Positions 1-7,596 of a stretch of DNA of 64,000 nt are shown one piece after another (within the stretch, counting starts at the first letter, position 1; the number at the start of each line of letters is the position of its first letter). A program made the position numbers and the translations under genes. This DNA is from JBFMFR01 sp040752025. Lineage in GTDB: Bacteria > Chloroflexota > Anaerolineae > Anaerolineales > UBA4823. The stretch is taken from contig JBFMFR010000015.1 in the NCBI GenBank assembly GCA_040752025.1, positions 1 through 64,000 of the forward strand. The letters are read 5' to 3'. A model generated the notes under the pieces. It saw nothing but the letters and a program-made list of their open reading frames with translations, did not search any database and was not told the DNA's origin.

Positions 1-77
1 CGATCTGGTGTTTCACCTCCTTTGCTCTTTGCCGTGCTGTTTTTTAGTTCGGCTGCTTCACCACGGCTTTTCTCATC
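1..77 (-). other. Strong ribosome-binding-site sequence of a gene running off the window edge
   Basis: Reading the minus strand, AAAGGAGGTGA (about 16-26) is a full complement of the 16S anti-Shine-Dalgarno sequence. It lies downstream of the lipoprotein gene and points off the left edge. No start codon falls at good spacing inside the window, so the gene itself is not visible. Confidence 0.3.
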
Positions 78-1322
78 TCACTGAACGTTTACCTGCTTTC
101 GCGTCAACGAACTCATAGATAGAGTATCCTGTGTTCCGTATGCTAACCGAATACAATAACCTGTCATCTGCTTTGTAGTGGTATCTAGGATGACCAGTTC
201 TACCGATTCTGATTCGAAAATAGAGTCTGTACTCATCAAGGCCGCAATGTAACGCCCATTGGGAGACCAGTCGTAATTTAGGAAAAATCCGCCTTCCAAA
301 TAAGTGTTCAAATTCGTCAACTGCTCGACCTGGCCACCCCGGCTCATCCAATATAGTTCTTCTGCAGGCTGGCTTTCCGTCCAAGCGCTGGTTACCAGGT
401 GCGACCCATCTGGAGACCAAATGGGAATATTCCCCTCATACGGAGATAAGCTCCCCAAGGCCTGCTGCTTTTGTAAATCCCAAAGCACTAAAACTCCCAT
501 ACCTTTTTTGTTGAAGCTAAGATAGGCTGCCCGAGTCAAAGCCGGATCGTATGTTCTGAGCGACCAGCCACCCCACTGGTAAGGTATTGGGGGAAGCGCG
601 TAAAGGTTCGGAAAATCCGGTCGCAGGATCTGCCGTTCATTACTGAAAGGATTCAACGCCAGCAGGGTGGCAGGTTTGCGAACCTCGTTTTCTTCGGGAT
701 CCAAACCGGAGATATCGATCACCAGGCGCTGGTCGTTCAACCAGCCAGGCAGGCCAACCCAGCCCTCTTCCCAAGGGATGCTGATCTTTTGTTGACCATC
801 TGCGGTTGCGATGATCAAATTGTCCTGGACAATTTCCCCTTTTGTATCGAAAAATATGCTTTCGTAGGCAAGATGTTTTCGATCGGGCGAGACAGCGCGA
901 GGAATCTGGTTTTCACCCGGTTTAGCAATCTGAACGGTTTGGCCTGTAGCCATGCCGAGCATGAAAACATCATGGCTGTAGTGGCTACTGTCCACCATTA
1001 CCCGGCTCTCCAGAACGAGGATGCCTGAGGAATCTGCTCCGTCCGGGAGTTGGGGCAGGATTTCCAGGCATTGAAATTGGAGCCGCGCGGCGAGGCTGCC
1101 TTGCGGGGTGGTGGTGGGCGTTGGCGTTTTGACAGCGGTCCTGGTGGGGAGGGGCGGCGAGGCGGTTGCAGCGAGGGTGGAGGTGGAAGCCTGGGTTTTG
1201 GTTGGGGAGGGGATGGGGGCTGTGGGGGTTGGGGGGAGCGTGGTAGGTGTGGCTGGCTGACCGCATCCAACGAGGAGAGCAAGCAGTATAAAGTTGAGCA
1301 ACAGGATGGTGCGTTTGGTCAT
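78..1322 (-). CDS. Lipoprotein with WD40/TolB-like beta-propeller repeats
   Basis: Predicted secreted lipoprotein of about 414 aa. It starts with a short basic N-terminus and a hydrophobic stretch ending in the lipobox LLVGC. A roughly 60-residue Pro/Thr linker (PTPT, PTKT and similar) follows, typical of surface-tethered Chloroflexota proteins. The rest carries PD40/WD40-like blades: SPDRKHLAYES, WSPDGSHLV and WSPNGRYIAAL are the recurrent TolB-like motif. No catalytic motif is seen, so a ligand- or protein-binding role is inferred. The start was placed at the methionine directly before TKRTILLL; an upstream in-frame start would add ten residues before the signal peptide. The fold is fairly sure, the function unknown. 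Confidence 0.75.
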   Translation of the reverse strand: MTKRTILLLNFILLALLVGCGQPATPTTLPPTPTAPIPSPTKTQASTSTLAATASPPLPTRTAVKTPTPTTTPQGSLAARLQFQCLEILPQLPDGADSSGILVLESRVMVDSSHYSHDVFMLGMATGQTVQIAKPGENQIPRAVSPDRKHLAYESIFFDTKGEIVQDNLIIATADGQQKISIPWEEGWVGLPGWLNDQRLVIDISGLDPEENEVRKPATLLALNPFSNERQILRPDFPNLYALPPIPYQWGGWSLRTYDPALTRAAYLSFNKKGMGVLVLWDLQKQQALGSLSPYEGNIPIWSPDGSHLVTSAWTESQPAEELYWMSRGGQVEQLTNLNTYLEGGFFLNYDWSPNGRYIAALMSTDSIFESESVELVILDTTTKQMTGYCIRLAYGTQDTLSMSSLTRKQVNVQ

Positions 1323-1541
1323 ATGAGAAGCTGCTGGCAACAGATGGCGCACTTCGTGCGCTCGAGAGCGGATTGAACGGATTGGGTGCCGGCTGGTGGG
1401 GGGTGAAAACTCGCTGCCCGAAATTCACCCATAGATTCTATAATATCATACAGACAGATTTTGTGGTGCGTTTGCGTGTTTCAGGAGATGGGTGGCAGTC
1501 TGGGCGAGGCTCAGGCGAGGCGTTAGTGGAGGCGGTGAAGG

Positions 1542-1946
1542 ATGAAAATCACGAGCAGGCGGTTTTCTGTGTTGGTGGTTTTATGGCTCGGCATGATCGT
1601 GACGGGGTGCGGGTTGCAAGCTTCTACATCAACCCCGGCGAGCGCGCTGGCTACACGCGCCAGAAAGCCGGATATTCGCGGAGAAATTACGGCTGTCTCG
1701 AGGGCAGGAGGAAAAATCCAGGCGGTTCATGTCGAGGGTGACCTGGCGGGAGGAATGCAGTATGACAGGGCCTCGGTGAGGATCACCGAGCAGACGCGCG
1801 TGTTCCGGCTGGCAGGGGATGGCTACGAGGCGATGGCTGTGGACCAGCTACGGGTTGGGCAAACTGTAGAAGCGCTGTTTACGGGTATCGTCCGGGAAAG
1901 GGACCCGGTGAGCGCTGAAGCGGAGGAACTGCTGGTAATCCCGTGA
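1542..1946 (+). CDS. Small lipoprotein, DUF3221-like
   Basis: A 134-aa secreted lipoprotein with signal peptide and lipobox IVTGC near residue 23. After a short Thr/Ala/Ser spacer comes a small beta-rich domain: IRGEITAVSR, then a segment with ITEQTRVF, then LRVGQTVEALFTG. This is the pattern of DUF3221-type OB-like lipoproteins (G-x-I near the start, V-G-x-x-V-x-V near the end). It stands alone, divergent from the propeller lipoprotein. Function unknown; the family call is by pattern only. Confidence 0.65.
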   Translation: MKITSRRFSVLVVLWLGMIVTGCGLQASTSTPASALATRARKPDIRGEITAVSRAGGKIQAVHVEGDLAGGMQYDRASVRITEQTRVFRLAGDGYEAMAVDQLRVGQTVEALFTGIVRERDPVSAEAEELLVIP

Positions 1947-2052
1947 GAAGCAAGCGACCAGGCTCGCCAGGAATGAATTCCCGGCCTGGTATGCGAAACG
2001 CGCTAAAAGCGCGTTGGGGAAATGGTTGGGGGGAATGCGATTGTGTGCATGA

Positions 2053-2862
2053 TTATATCTCGTGCACCAGTTCGTACAAGCGGGGAACCTGCTCGGCGAT
2101 GACCTGGGGGTCGCTGCGCCAGGCGAAGGCGGGGCCGATGCCGCCGTATTCGAAGGCCAGCAGCCAGGGGCGGGGCCAGCCGCCGGCGCGGATATGCGCC
2201 AGAGCCCAATCCAGGATGGGCCAATCGCTCTCCAGGATGGGCAGGTGGTCTTCCAGGACGTCATCCAGGGTGTGCAGGCCGGTGAAGTGCAGCTCGCGCA
2301 GGCGCTCGAGGGGCAGGGCTGCGATGTAGGCGCGCTCGTCGAGGCCGAGGTAGTGGGCGGCGATGCGGGCGTGGGAGATGTCGAGCAGCAGGCCGCAGCC
2401 GGTCTCGTCGATGACACGGCGGATGACGGCGGGCTCGACGGAGGGGCGCAGGATCTTCCCCAGGCCGGCGCGGTAGTGGATGTTCTCGACGATGACGCGC
2501 TGCGGGCCGAAGCGCGCCACGGCGGCGCGCACATCGGCCAGGATGCTCTGGACGACGGCTTCGAACTGGACCGGGTCGGGGACTTCCACGGGCAGGTGGG
2601 GGAATTCTTCGAGGCTGGCGTCCAGGTGCAGGTTGAGGTAGGGGGTGCCGGTAGCATCCATCAGGCGCTCGAGGCGGTCCCAATCGATGGACGGCGGCCG
2701 GGCGTGCCCGGCGTGCAGGTTGAAATGGATGGCGACCGGGCAGAGCGGGCTGGCCTCGGCGATCATGCCGGGCCAGTCGGGGGTCTTGAAGCGGTCGATG
2801 GCTATGCGGCCGGATTGGAGCAGGGTGGCGGCAGGAGGGGAGTAGTTCAAGGCTAGGAACAT
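2053..2862 (-). CDS. DUF692 family (multinuclear iron enzyme-like, TIM barrel)
   Basis: A 269-aa DUF692 protein. The family (MbnB, TglH, BufB) has a TIM barrel binding two or three iron ions and oxidises cysteine residues of peptides. Candidate metal ligands visible here are H46, H50 and H53 (HFNLHAGH), E126 (VENIHYR), D161 and H164 (LLDISHA), H192 (ELHFTG), H206 (EDHLP) and E238 (AFEYGG). The start is the ATG before FLALNYSP. No Shine-Dalgarno sequence precedes it; the upstream bases are an 8-bp tandem repeat. No precursor peptide or MbnC/TglI-type partner is seen nearby, so the substrate is unknown. Confidence 0.8.
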   Translation of the reverse strand: MFLALNYSPPAATLLQSGRIAIDRFKTPDWPGMIAEASPLCPVAIHFNLHAGHARPPSIDWDRLERLMDATGTPYLNLHLDASLEEFPHLPVEVPDPVQFEAVVQSILADVRAAVARFGPQRVIVENIHYRAGLGKILRPSVEPAVIRRVIDETGCGLLLDISHARIAAHYLGLDERAYIAALPLERLRELHFTGLHTLDDVLEDHLPILESDWPILDWALAHIRAGGWPRPWLLAFEYGGIGPAFAWRSDPQVIAEQVPRLYELVHEI

Positions 2863-2910
2863 GGTAACTGGGTAATTAGGTAATTGGGTGATCAGGGGAT
2901 CAGGTGGGGA
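2863..2910. repeat. Short tandem 8-bp repeat between two genes
   Basis: On the plus strand six consecutive octamers read ggtaactg, ggtaatta, ggtaattg, ggtgatca, ggggatca, ggtgggga. Purine-rich G runs continue afterwards. The array spans the last codons and stop of the phosphatase gene and abuts the start codon of the DUF692 gene, replacing the usual ribosome-binding site. Confidence 0.6.
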
Positions 2911-3470
2911 GGGGAGAGGAGGGTGAGGGAGGGCTGGGTGAGGGGGATGAAGCAGGGCAGGGTCAGGCTTTGCCAGAGGGGGAACGGGTCGAGGCGGCAG
3001 GCGTGGGCGACGAACAGGCTGATGACGGTGCCGTGGGCGACGACGGCCAGGTTTTGGCCGGGGTGGGCGGCCAGCAGGGCGTGGACGGCCTGGGTGAAGC
3101 GCTGGCGGGCCTGGTCGGCGGTTTCGGCGCCCATGACCAACTGGCCGGGATGGGCGAACAGGCAGGCGACGGCAGCCTGGAATTCCTCCTGGTTGGTTAG
3201 GCCGGCGGCAGGGCGCTCGTGCTCGTGCAGGCCGGGTGCCTGGCTGGCGGGCAGGTTCAGGGCGGCGGCGACGAGCCGGGCGGTCTGGATGGCCTTGGGC
3301 TCGTGGCTGGAGATGACGGCGTGCAGCGGGTAGGCGGACAGGGCCCGGGCCAGCGGCTGGCAGCGCTCCCGCCCGGCGGCGGAGAGCGGCCATTGGGCGG
3401 CGGGCAGGCGCGGGTCGATCTCCGGCTGGGAGTGGCGCACCAGGATGAGCAAAGTTTCAGGGGCAGGCAT
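2892..3470 (-). CDS. Histidine phosphatase superfamily protein
   Basis: A 192-aa member of the phosphoglycerate-mutase-like phosphatases. The N-terminal LILVRHSQPE carries the catalytic RH dyad, with Ser in place of the usual Gly. SSHEPKAIQTA corresponds to the conserved S-x-x-x-R/K-A-x-x-TA helix, and VVAHGTVISLF carries the second catalytic His. Length and motifs fit a broad-specificity phosphatase (CobC/GpmB/PhoE-like); the substrate cannot be told. It overlaps the 3' end of mltG by 14 bp, so the two are probably co-translated. Its last codons run into a low-complexity tandem repeat, which may have altered the C-terminus. Confidence 0.8.
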   Translation of the reverse strand: MPAPETLLILVRHSQPEIDPRLPAAQWPLSAAGRERCQPLARALSAYPLHAVISSHEPKAIQTARLVAAALNLPASQAPGLHEHERPAAGLTNQEEFQAAVACLFAHPGQLVMGAETADQARQRFTQAVHALLAAHPGQNLAVVAHGTVISLFVAHACRLDPFPLWQSLTLPCFIPLTQPSLTLLSPPHLIP

Positions 3471-4593
3471 TTTGCTGGTGCTCTGCGAAGGTGCGGGCGA
3501 AGTTGTGGCGGCCCGAGCCGTCGCAGGCAGCGCGGAAGTAGTAATAAGGCGATTGGGCCGGGAAGGCGACCGCCTGCAGGGCGGCCAGGCCGGGGCTGGC
3601 GATGGGGGCGGGCGGCAGGCCAGGGTGCAGGTAGGTGTTGTAGGGAGATTCAAGCGCCAGGTGGGCCGAGTCGAGCGGGTTGGTCCACCAGGTCTCTTGA
3701 GCGGGGTTGTAGCCCAGGGCGTACTGCACGGTGGGATCGGAGTCCAGGCGCATGCCGTTCGCCAGGCGGTTGAAGAAGACGGAGGCAATGGTGGGCATTT
3801 CGTCTTCTAAGATGGCCTCGCGCTGCACGATGGAGGCCAGGGTGACGGCCTGGTACAGGCTGAGTCCCTGGTCTCCAAAGCCCTGGCGCATCTTGGGGGT
3901 GATTTTTAGCTGGAAGTTGGCCAGGATGGTCTCGAGGAACTGCTGCGGGCTGGCCTGGCGGGGGATGCGGTAGCTATCGGGGAAGAGAAAACCTTCCAGG
4001 GTAGCGCCGGGCGGGGCTCCTTCAACTGCCGGGGTCAGGCCGGGGGGCGGCTGGCCGGCCAGGGCCAGGAAGGCCGGCGGGGTGAACTCCAGGCCGGAGG
4101 TGGGCAGGGCGGCGGCGACTTCTTCCATGCGCCAGCCGGGCAGGATGCGGAAGGTGACCTCGCGCGGGGTGGCATCTTGCAAGGCCAGGGCGATCTGGAT
4201 AGGGGTCTGGCGCGGGCTGAGGCTGTATTCACCAGCCTGCAGGGAGGCGTCCAGGCCGGTGTAGACCAGGTAGTCGCGCAGGGCCTGGGCGTCGAGGATA
4301 ATGCCGGCAGCCTGCAGGCGATTGGTGATGGCGTAGGTTGGCTCGCCCAACCCCACCTGGAAGGGCAGCGGGGCGCCATCCGGGTTGGCGGGGGTTTTCA
4401 GGGTTTGCTCCTGGCGCAGCAGGCGGGCGGAGAGGTAGGCGCGGTCGATGAAATCCAGGCGGGGGGAAGGCGGGCCGAAAGCCTGGGCAGCGCGCTGGGG
4501 CAGAACGAGACCGACCCAGGCGGCGGCAGCGGCGGACAGGCACAAGACGAGGGCGAAGAGCGCCAGGAGCCCGGCGCAGGAGGAGCGTTTCAT
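3457..4593 (-). CDS. mltG: Endolytic murein transglycosylase MltG
   Basis: A 378-aa YceG/MltG protein with one N-terminal membrane anchor (residues about 8-32). It cleaves nascent glycan strands at the membrane and so sets their length. A LysM-like region (residues 80-155) precedes the YceG catalytic domain. Diagnostic motifs are FLFPDSY, TLASIVQREA with the presumed catalytic Glu259, and VFFNRLANGMRLDSDPTV. The start before KRSSCAG gives a clean positively charged anchor. It follows ruvX by 8 bp on the same strand, a pairing also common in Firmicutes. Confidence 0.93.
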   Translation of the reverse strand: MKRSSCAGLLALFALVLCLSAAAAAWVGLVLPQRAAQAFGPPSPRLDFIDRAYLSARLLRQEQTLKTPANPDGAPLPFQVGLGEPTYAITNRLQAAGIILDAQALRDYLVYTGLDASLQAGEYSLSPRQTPIQIALALQDATPREVTFRILPGWRMEEVAAALPTSGLEFTPPAFLALAGQPPPGLTPAVEGAPPGATLEGFLFPDSYRIPRQASPQQFLETILANFQLKITPKMRQGFGDQGLSLYQAVTLASIVQREAILEDEMPTIASVFFNRLANGMRLDSDPTVQYALGYNPAQETWWTNPLDSAHLALESPYNTYLHPGLPPAPIASPGLAALQAVAFPAQSPYYYFRAACDGSGRHNFARTFAEHQQNACP

Positions 4594-4601
4594 GATCGTT
4601 T

Positions 4602-5063
4602 CTAGCCTGCCGAGTTGAGGTTGTCCGGGGCCGCGCTTTGTGCGTCTGGAGCCGCGCTCTGTGCATCTAAATAGGTTTGCAGGATGTAGGTGGCGGCCAG
4701 GTCGTCCAGGTGGCCGCGGCGTTTGCGACGGGAGACGCCCATAGCCAGGCGGGCGGCGCGGGCGGCCTGGGTGCTGCCGCTTTCGTCCCATAGCTCGACG
4801 GGCAGGCCGGTCTGGCCGCGGATGGCGGCGGCCAGGCGGGCGGCGCGCCGGCTTTGCGGGGTGGGCTGGTTCTCATCGTCCAGGGCCTGACCGACGATGA
4901 TGCGCCCGGCCTGGTGCTCGCCGGCCAGTTGGGAGATAGCGGCGGCGTCTATGGGGCGGGAGACGTGGCGGAGGACGGTCAGGGGGTTGGCGATGGTGCC
5001 GGTGGGATCACTCAGAGCGATGCCCAGGCGTACTTCGCCAGGATCAACGGCCAGGATTCTCAT
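4602..5063 (-). CDS. ruvX: YqgF/RuvX pre-16S rRNA nuclease (putative Holliday junction resolvase)
   Basis: A 153-aa RNase H-fold protein of the YqgF family, which acts in 16S rRNA 5'-end maturation. Visible motifs are ILAVDPGEVRLGIALSD (first catalytic Asp), RIIVGQAL, WDESGSTQAA (family usually DERLTT) and HLDDLAATYIL (C-terminal acidic helix). The start codon overlaps the stop of the upstream baseplate-J-like gene by 4 bp, implying translational coupling. The C-terminus carries a tandem DAQSAAP duplication outside the conserved fold. Confidence 0.9.
   Translation of the reverse strand: MRILAVDPGEVRLGIALSDPTGTIANPLTVLRHVSRPIDAAAISQLAGEHQAGRIIVGQALDDENQPTPQSRRAARLAAAIRGQTGLPVELWDESGSTQAARAARLAMGVSRRKRRGHLDDLAATYILQTYLDAQSAAPDAQSAAPDNLNSAG
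4627..4668 (-). repeat. 21-bp tandem duplication at the 3' end of ruvX
   Basis: Two adjacent 21-bp units differing at three positions each encode DAQSAAP. They lengthen the RuvX tail just before its stop codon, a sign of recent slippage or duplication in a non-conserved region. Confidence 0.7.
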
Positions 5064-6643
5064 GGGGCAGGTTCTTGCTCCAGGATGGTGATGCGGAAGG
5101 GTAGGATGGGCAGGCGCGGCCACCAGGCGGGGGCCAGGGTGATTTCGGGCAACCCGGCCAGAGGTAGGCCATCTGCCAGACGCTGCTGCGCCTGCCCGGG
5201 GGCCTGGCCCAGGGCAAGCTGGACGGCCTGGGCCGGAGGCAGCAGCGCCTGGATGCGGCGACTGGCGCGCATCTCCCAACGGGCGGTTGGCGCGGCGCCA
5301 TTCTGGAAGACGGGCGGGCCGAGGGTTTCGATCGACAGGCTGCCATTGGATGGCTCGAAGCCAGCCGGCAAAGCGGCATCCAGAACGGCCTGGGCCAGGA
5401 AGTTCAAATCCTGGGCGGAGACGCGCAGGGCCTGGAATTCGGCGCGCAGGCTGAGGCTGAGCTGGTTGGCAGGCTGGGCCTGCGCAGGGGAATAGGTTTC
5501 GTCCAGGACTTCTACCAGGCTGAGGCTGTCTTCCAGGAGCAGGTCGCCGGGCTGCAAGCTGGCTTGCAGCTCGAGCAGGGCCGACTGGCGCAGGGACTGG
5601 CGCAGGCGGCTGGCTAAATTCTGGCGGTCGGCCTCGGTGGGGGCGGGCTCTTTGCGGTCGGCGCCCTGGCGGGTGGGCTGGGGGTTGCTGGCGCTGAGCT
5701 GGGTGCCAAGCTGGCCTTCGATGGCGACCAGGCTGCCAGCGGGCAGGTTCCCAGGGCTGCCGAGGGTCAGGCAGCGCACCGGGAGGCCCAGGGTCTGCCC
5801 GGGGCCAGCGGGCACCAGGCCGCGGCGCGTGACGGTGAAGCGCAGGGCGGGCGAGCCGAGGGTGCGCACGATAGTGGTCTCGGGAATGGTGACGGGCTGG
5901 TCGGTCAGGTTGGTGAAGACGACTTCGCCAACGGCGGGCTGGTCGGGGATCCAGATCGAGCCGCTGACCGGGATGGACTGGCGCGCTTCGACGGTGACGT
6001 TCACTGGCTGCGCGGGGAGCGAGCCGGAAAGCAAGACAGATTGGTCTGTGGCGCTGGCCTGGGCCTGGATGGTGATCTGTTGGGTGCGCTGTTCGGGGGC
6101 GAGGCGGATTTCAGCGCCCGGGAGCAGGGCGGCGGCGATGGAGAGCACGGACAGGACGGCCAGGCTGAAAGCCGCCAGGCGGAGGAGGGGGTGCAGGCGG
6201 GGAGGGGGCTGGATCAGGGTGTTTCTGAGGGAGATGGGATCACCCCCCCTCAGCCCCCCCCTGAGAGGGGAGGAAGAATAGGAGGGGAGAGGCGCGCTGA
6301 AAGGGGAGGATGGTTGGTTTTCGGGGTTGCGGAAGCGGCGGGGAGGGCGCCAGGGGGAGTTCTGTGCCTGGCGCAGGGATCTGAAGATGGGGATACCCAG
6401 GCGGGGGGCGTAGAAGCACACCTCGGGGTCACGGCAGACCAGGGCCAGTTGGGCGCCCAGGGCGGCGCAGCGGCGCTGCAAGAGCACCAGGTCGAGGCGG
6501 CGGTGGAGGATGCGCCCGGCGCGGGTGGCTTTGCCCTCGGAAGGCCAAACGATCAGGATGCGCCCACCTTGAGCCCAGCCCAGCTTGTCGCGCGCAGAGA
6601 GGATGTCATCGTGCGGTTCAAGCTGGAGGATGTGGGTCTTCAT
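5060..6643 (-). CDS. Membrane-anchored baseplate J/gp47-like protein
   Basis: A 527-aa protein. Residues 1-95 form a small Rossmann-like domain (RILIVWPSEG, LALVCRDPEV). A Pro/Ser/Arg-rich linker (about 96-150) leads to one TM helix (about 153-175), then a large beta-rich extracellular region. The segment VGEVVFTNLTDQPVTIPETT with VPAGPGQTLGLPV and GNLPAGSL is the pattern annotated as baseplate J-like in Chloroflexota. No other phage genes are near, so a chromosomal envelope role is inferred. It is coupled to ruvX by a 4-bp overlap. The linker carries a GC-rich repeat insertion encoding SPLRGGLRGG at residues 125-134. Confidence 0.7.
   Translation of the reverse strand: MKTHILQLEPHDDILSARDKLGWAQGGRILIVWPSEGKATRAGRILHRRLDLVLLQRRCAALGAQLALVCRDPEVCFYAPRLGIPIFRSLRQAQNSPWRPPRRFRNPENQPSSPFSAPLPSYSSSPLRGGLRGGDPISLRNTLIQPPPRLHPLLRLAAFSLAVLSVLSIAAALLPGAEIRLAPEQRTQQITIQAQASATDQSVLLSGSLPAQPVNVTVEARQSIPVSGSIWIPDQPAVGEVVFTNLTDQPVTIPETTIVRTLGSPALRFTVTRRGLVPAGPGQTLGLPVRCLTLGSPGNLPAGSLVAIEGQLGTQLSASNPQPTRQGADRKEPAPTEADRQNLASRLRQSLRQSALLELQASLQPGDLLLEDSLSLVEVLDETYSPAQAQPANQLSLSLRAEFQALRVSAQDLNFLAQAVLDAALPAGFEPSNGSLSIETLGPPVFQNGAAPTARWEMRASRRIQALLPPAQAVQLALGQAPGQAQQRLADGLPLAGLPEITLAPAWWPRLPILPFRITILEQEPAP
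6244..6275. repeat. GC-rich palindromic repeat inside a coding linker
   Basis: A C-run, CTCAG, a second C-run, CTGAG and a G-run make an imperfect hairpin inside the baseplate-J-like gene. It is translated in frame as SPLRGGLRGG. Iterated palindromes of this C-run/G-run type occur in several bacterial genomes; only one copy is visible here. Confidence 0.45.
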
Positions 6644-6737
6644 GAGGGTAGACGGGGGGCGATAGACAGAAAAAGGGTTGGAGGCGGCCGGGTGTGGTTA
6701 CTGGCCCGGCCGCGACAAATGACACGATTAGGGCGGG

Positions 6738-7565
6738 TTACCCTGCCTGGTTGCGCAGCGAGGTGAATAAACCGGCCGCGCCGCCTAACACTCCCATAAT
6801 ACCGAGAACGAAGCTATAAAGAACGGTGCGATCGATATCGCCTGCCGGGCCGAGGGGATACTTTTGTGGGTTGACCCAGAAGTCGATGTACGCCATGGCA
6901 TCTGTGACGCTTGCCAGGATCAGGGCCAGACCGCCCAGGATGAAAATGATGGATAGGGGGATGAAGATCATATTCTGGCGGGAGACGAGCTTCTTGCGGT
7001 TCTTGGTGCCGACCAGGGCGACGGCGCGCTGGGCCTGATCCCAACTCATGCCGGTGCGCTCGCAGACGCTCATGACGAGATCATCCTGGCGGCGGTTCTT
7101 GGCCAGGCCGCTGAGGATAAACTTTTCGAGTTCTTCATCCACCTGGGGCAGGCGGGAGGAAGAAGTCCTGGGAGCGCTATCCGCGTTCGCCAGGGGGCTG
7201 GCAGGCATGGCCTGAGGAGCAGGCGATGGATAAGCGGCAGGGCGAGCGGGCGGCGTGGGCCCGGGCGCGGCCTGGGCGGCGAAATCGGGCTCGGAATCGG
7301 CATCGAAGTCGAAGTAGGCAGCCGGCTGGCTGGCGGCCGCCTGAGGCGGTGTGGCAGGCTGGAATGCCTCTTCAAAGTCGAAGGCGGGCGCCTTGGGTGG
7401 GGGTGGAGGGGCAGGCTTGTACTGCGAAGCGACCTGGGCGACGAACTTCCCAACCACGTCGCGGGGGGCATTGAGCTTGCTGCTCAAGGCGGCGACGATG
7501 TCTGGCTGGCTGCGCCCGTTTTGCAACTCGCGCAGGATGAAACCGACAGCTTCCTGTTTTTCCAT
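6738..7565 (-). CDS. Two-TM membrane protein with a duplicated helical domain
   Basis: A 275-aa protein I do not recognise. Residues 1-48 and about 150-193 look like two copies of one helical module (FILRELQNGRSQPDIV versus FILSGLAKNRRQDDLV). Between them is an acidic, Pro/Ala-rich linker. Two TM helices follow (IFIPLSIIFILGGLALIL and VLYSFVLGIMGVLGGAAG). The start at the ATG before EKQEAVG is supported by AGGAGG eight bases upstream; an upstream in-frame start would add 14 residues but lacks such a site. The N-terminal bulk is presumably cytoplasmic. It lies between the glycan module and the baseplate-J-like gene. Confidence 0.7.
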   Translation of the reverse strand: MEKQEAVGFILRELQNGRSQPDIVAALSSKLNAPRDVVGKFVAQVASQYKPAPPPPPKAPAFDFEEAFQPATPPQAAASQPAAYFDFDADSEPDFAAQAAPGPTPPARPAAYPSPAPQAMPASPLANADSAPRTSSSRLPQVDEELEKFILSGLAKNRRQDDLVMSVCERTGMSWDQAQRAVALVGTKNRKKLVSRQNMIFIPLSIIFILGGLALILASVTDAMAYIDFWVNPQKYPLGPAGDIDRTVLYSFVLGIMGVLGGAAGLFTSLRNQAG

Positions 7566-7596
7566 AGACAGCCTCCTATGCAGGTCTTTGTTCCAA

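Noticed and set aside
1..30. Possible 16S rRNA 3' end (TCACCTCCTTT on the plus strand)
   Set aside because: The bases before it do not match the conserved 16S end. It reads better as a strong ribosome-binding site on the minus strand for a gene off the edge.
2053..3470. RiPP or methanobactin-type cluster around DUF692
   Set aside because: No short Cys-containing precursor, partner protein or exporter is seen within several kilobases.
5060..6643. Prophage or tailocin because of the baseplate-J-like domain
   Set aside because: No other tail, capsid, lysis or integrase genes are nearby, and the protein is membrane-anchored and coupled to ruvX.
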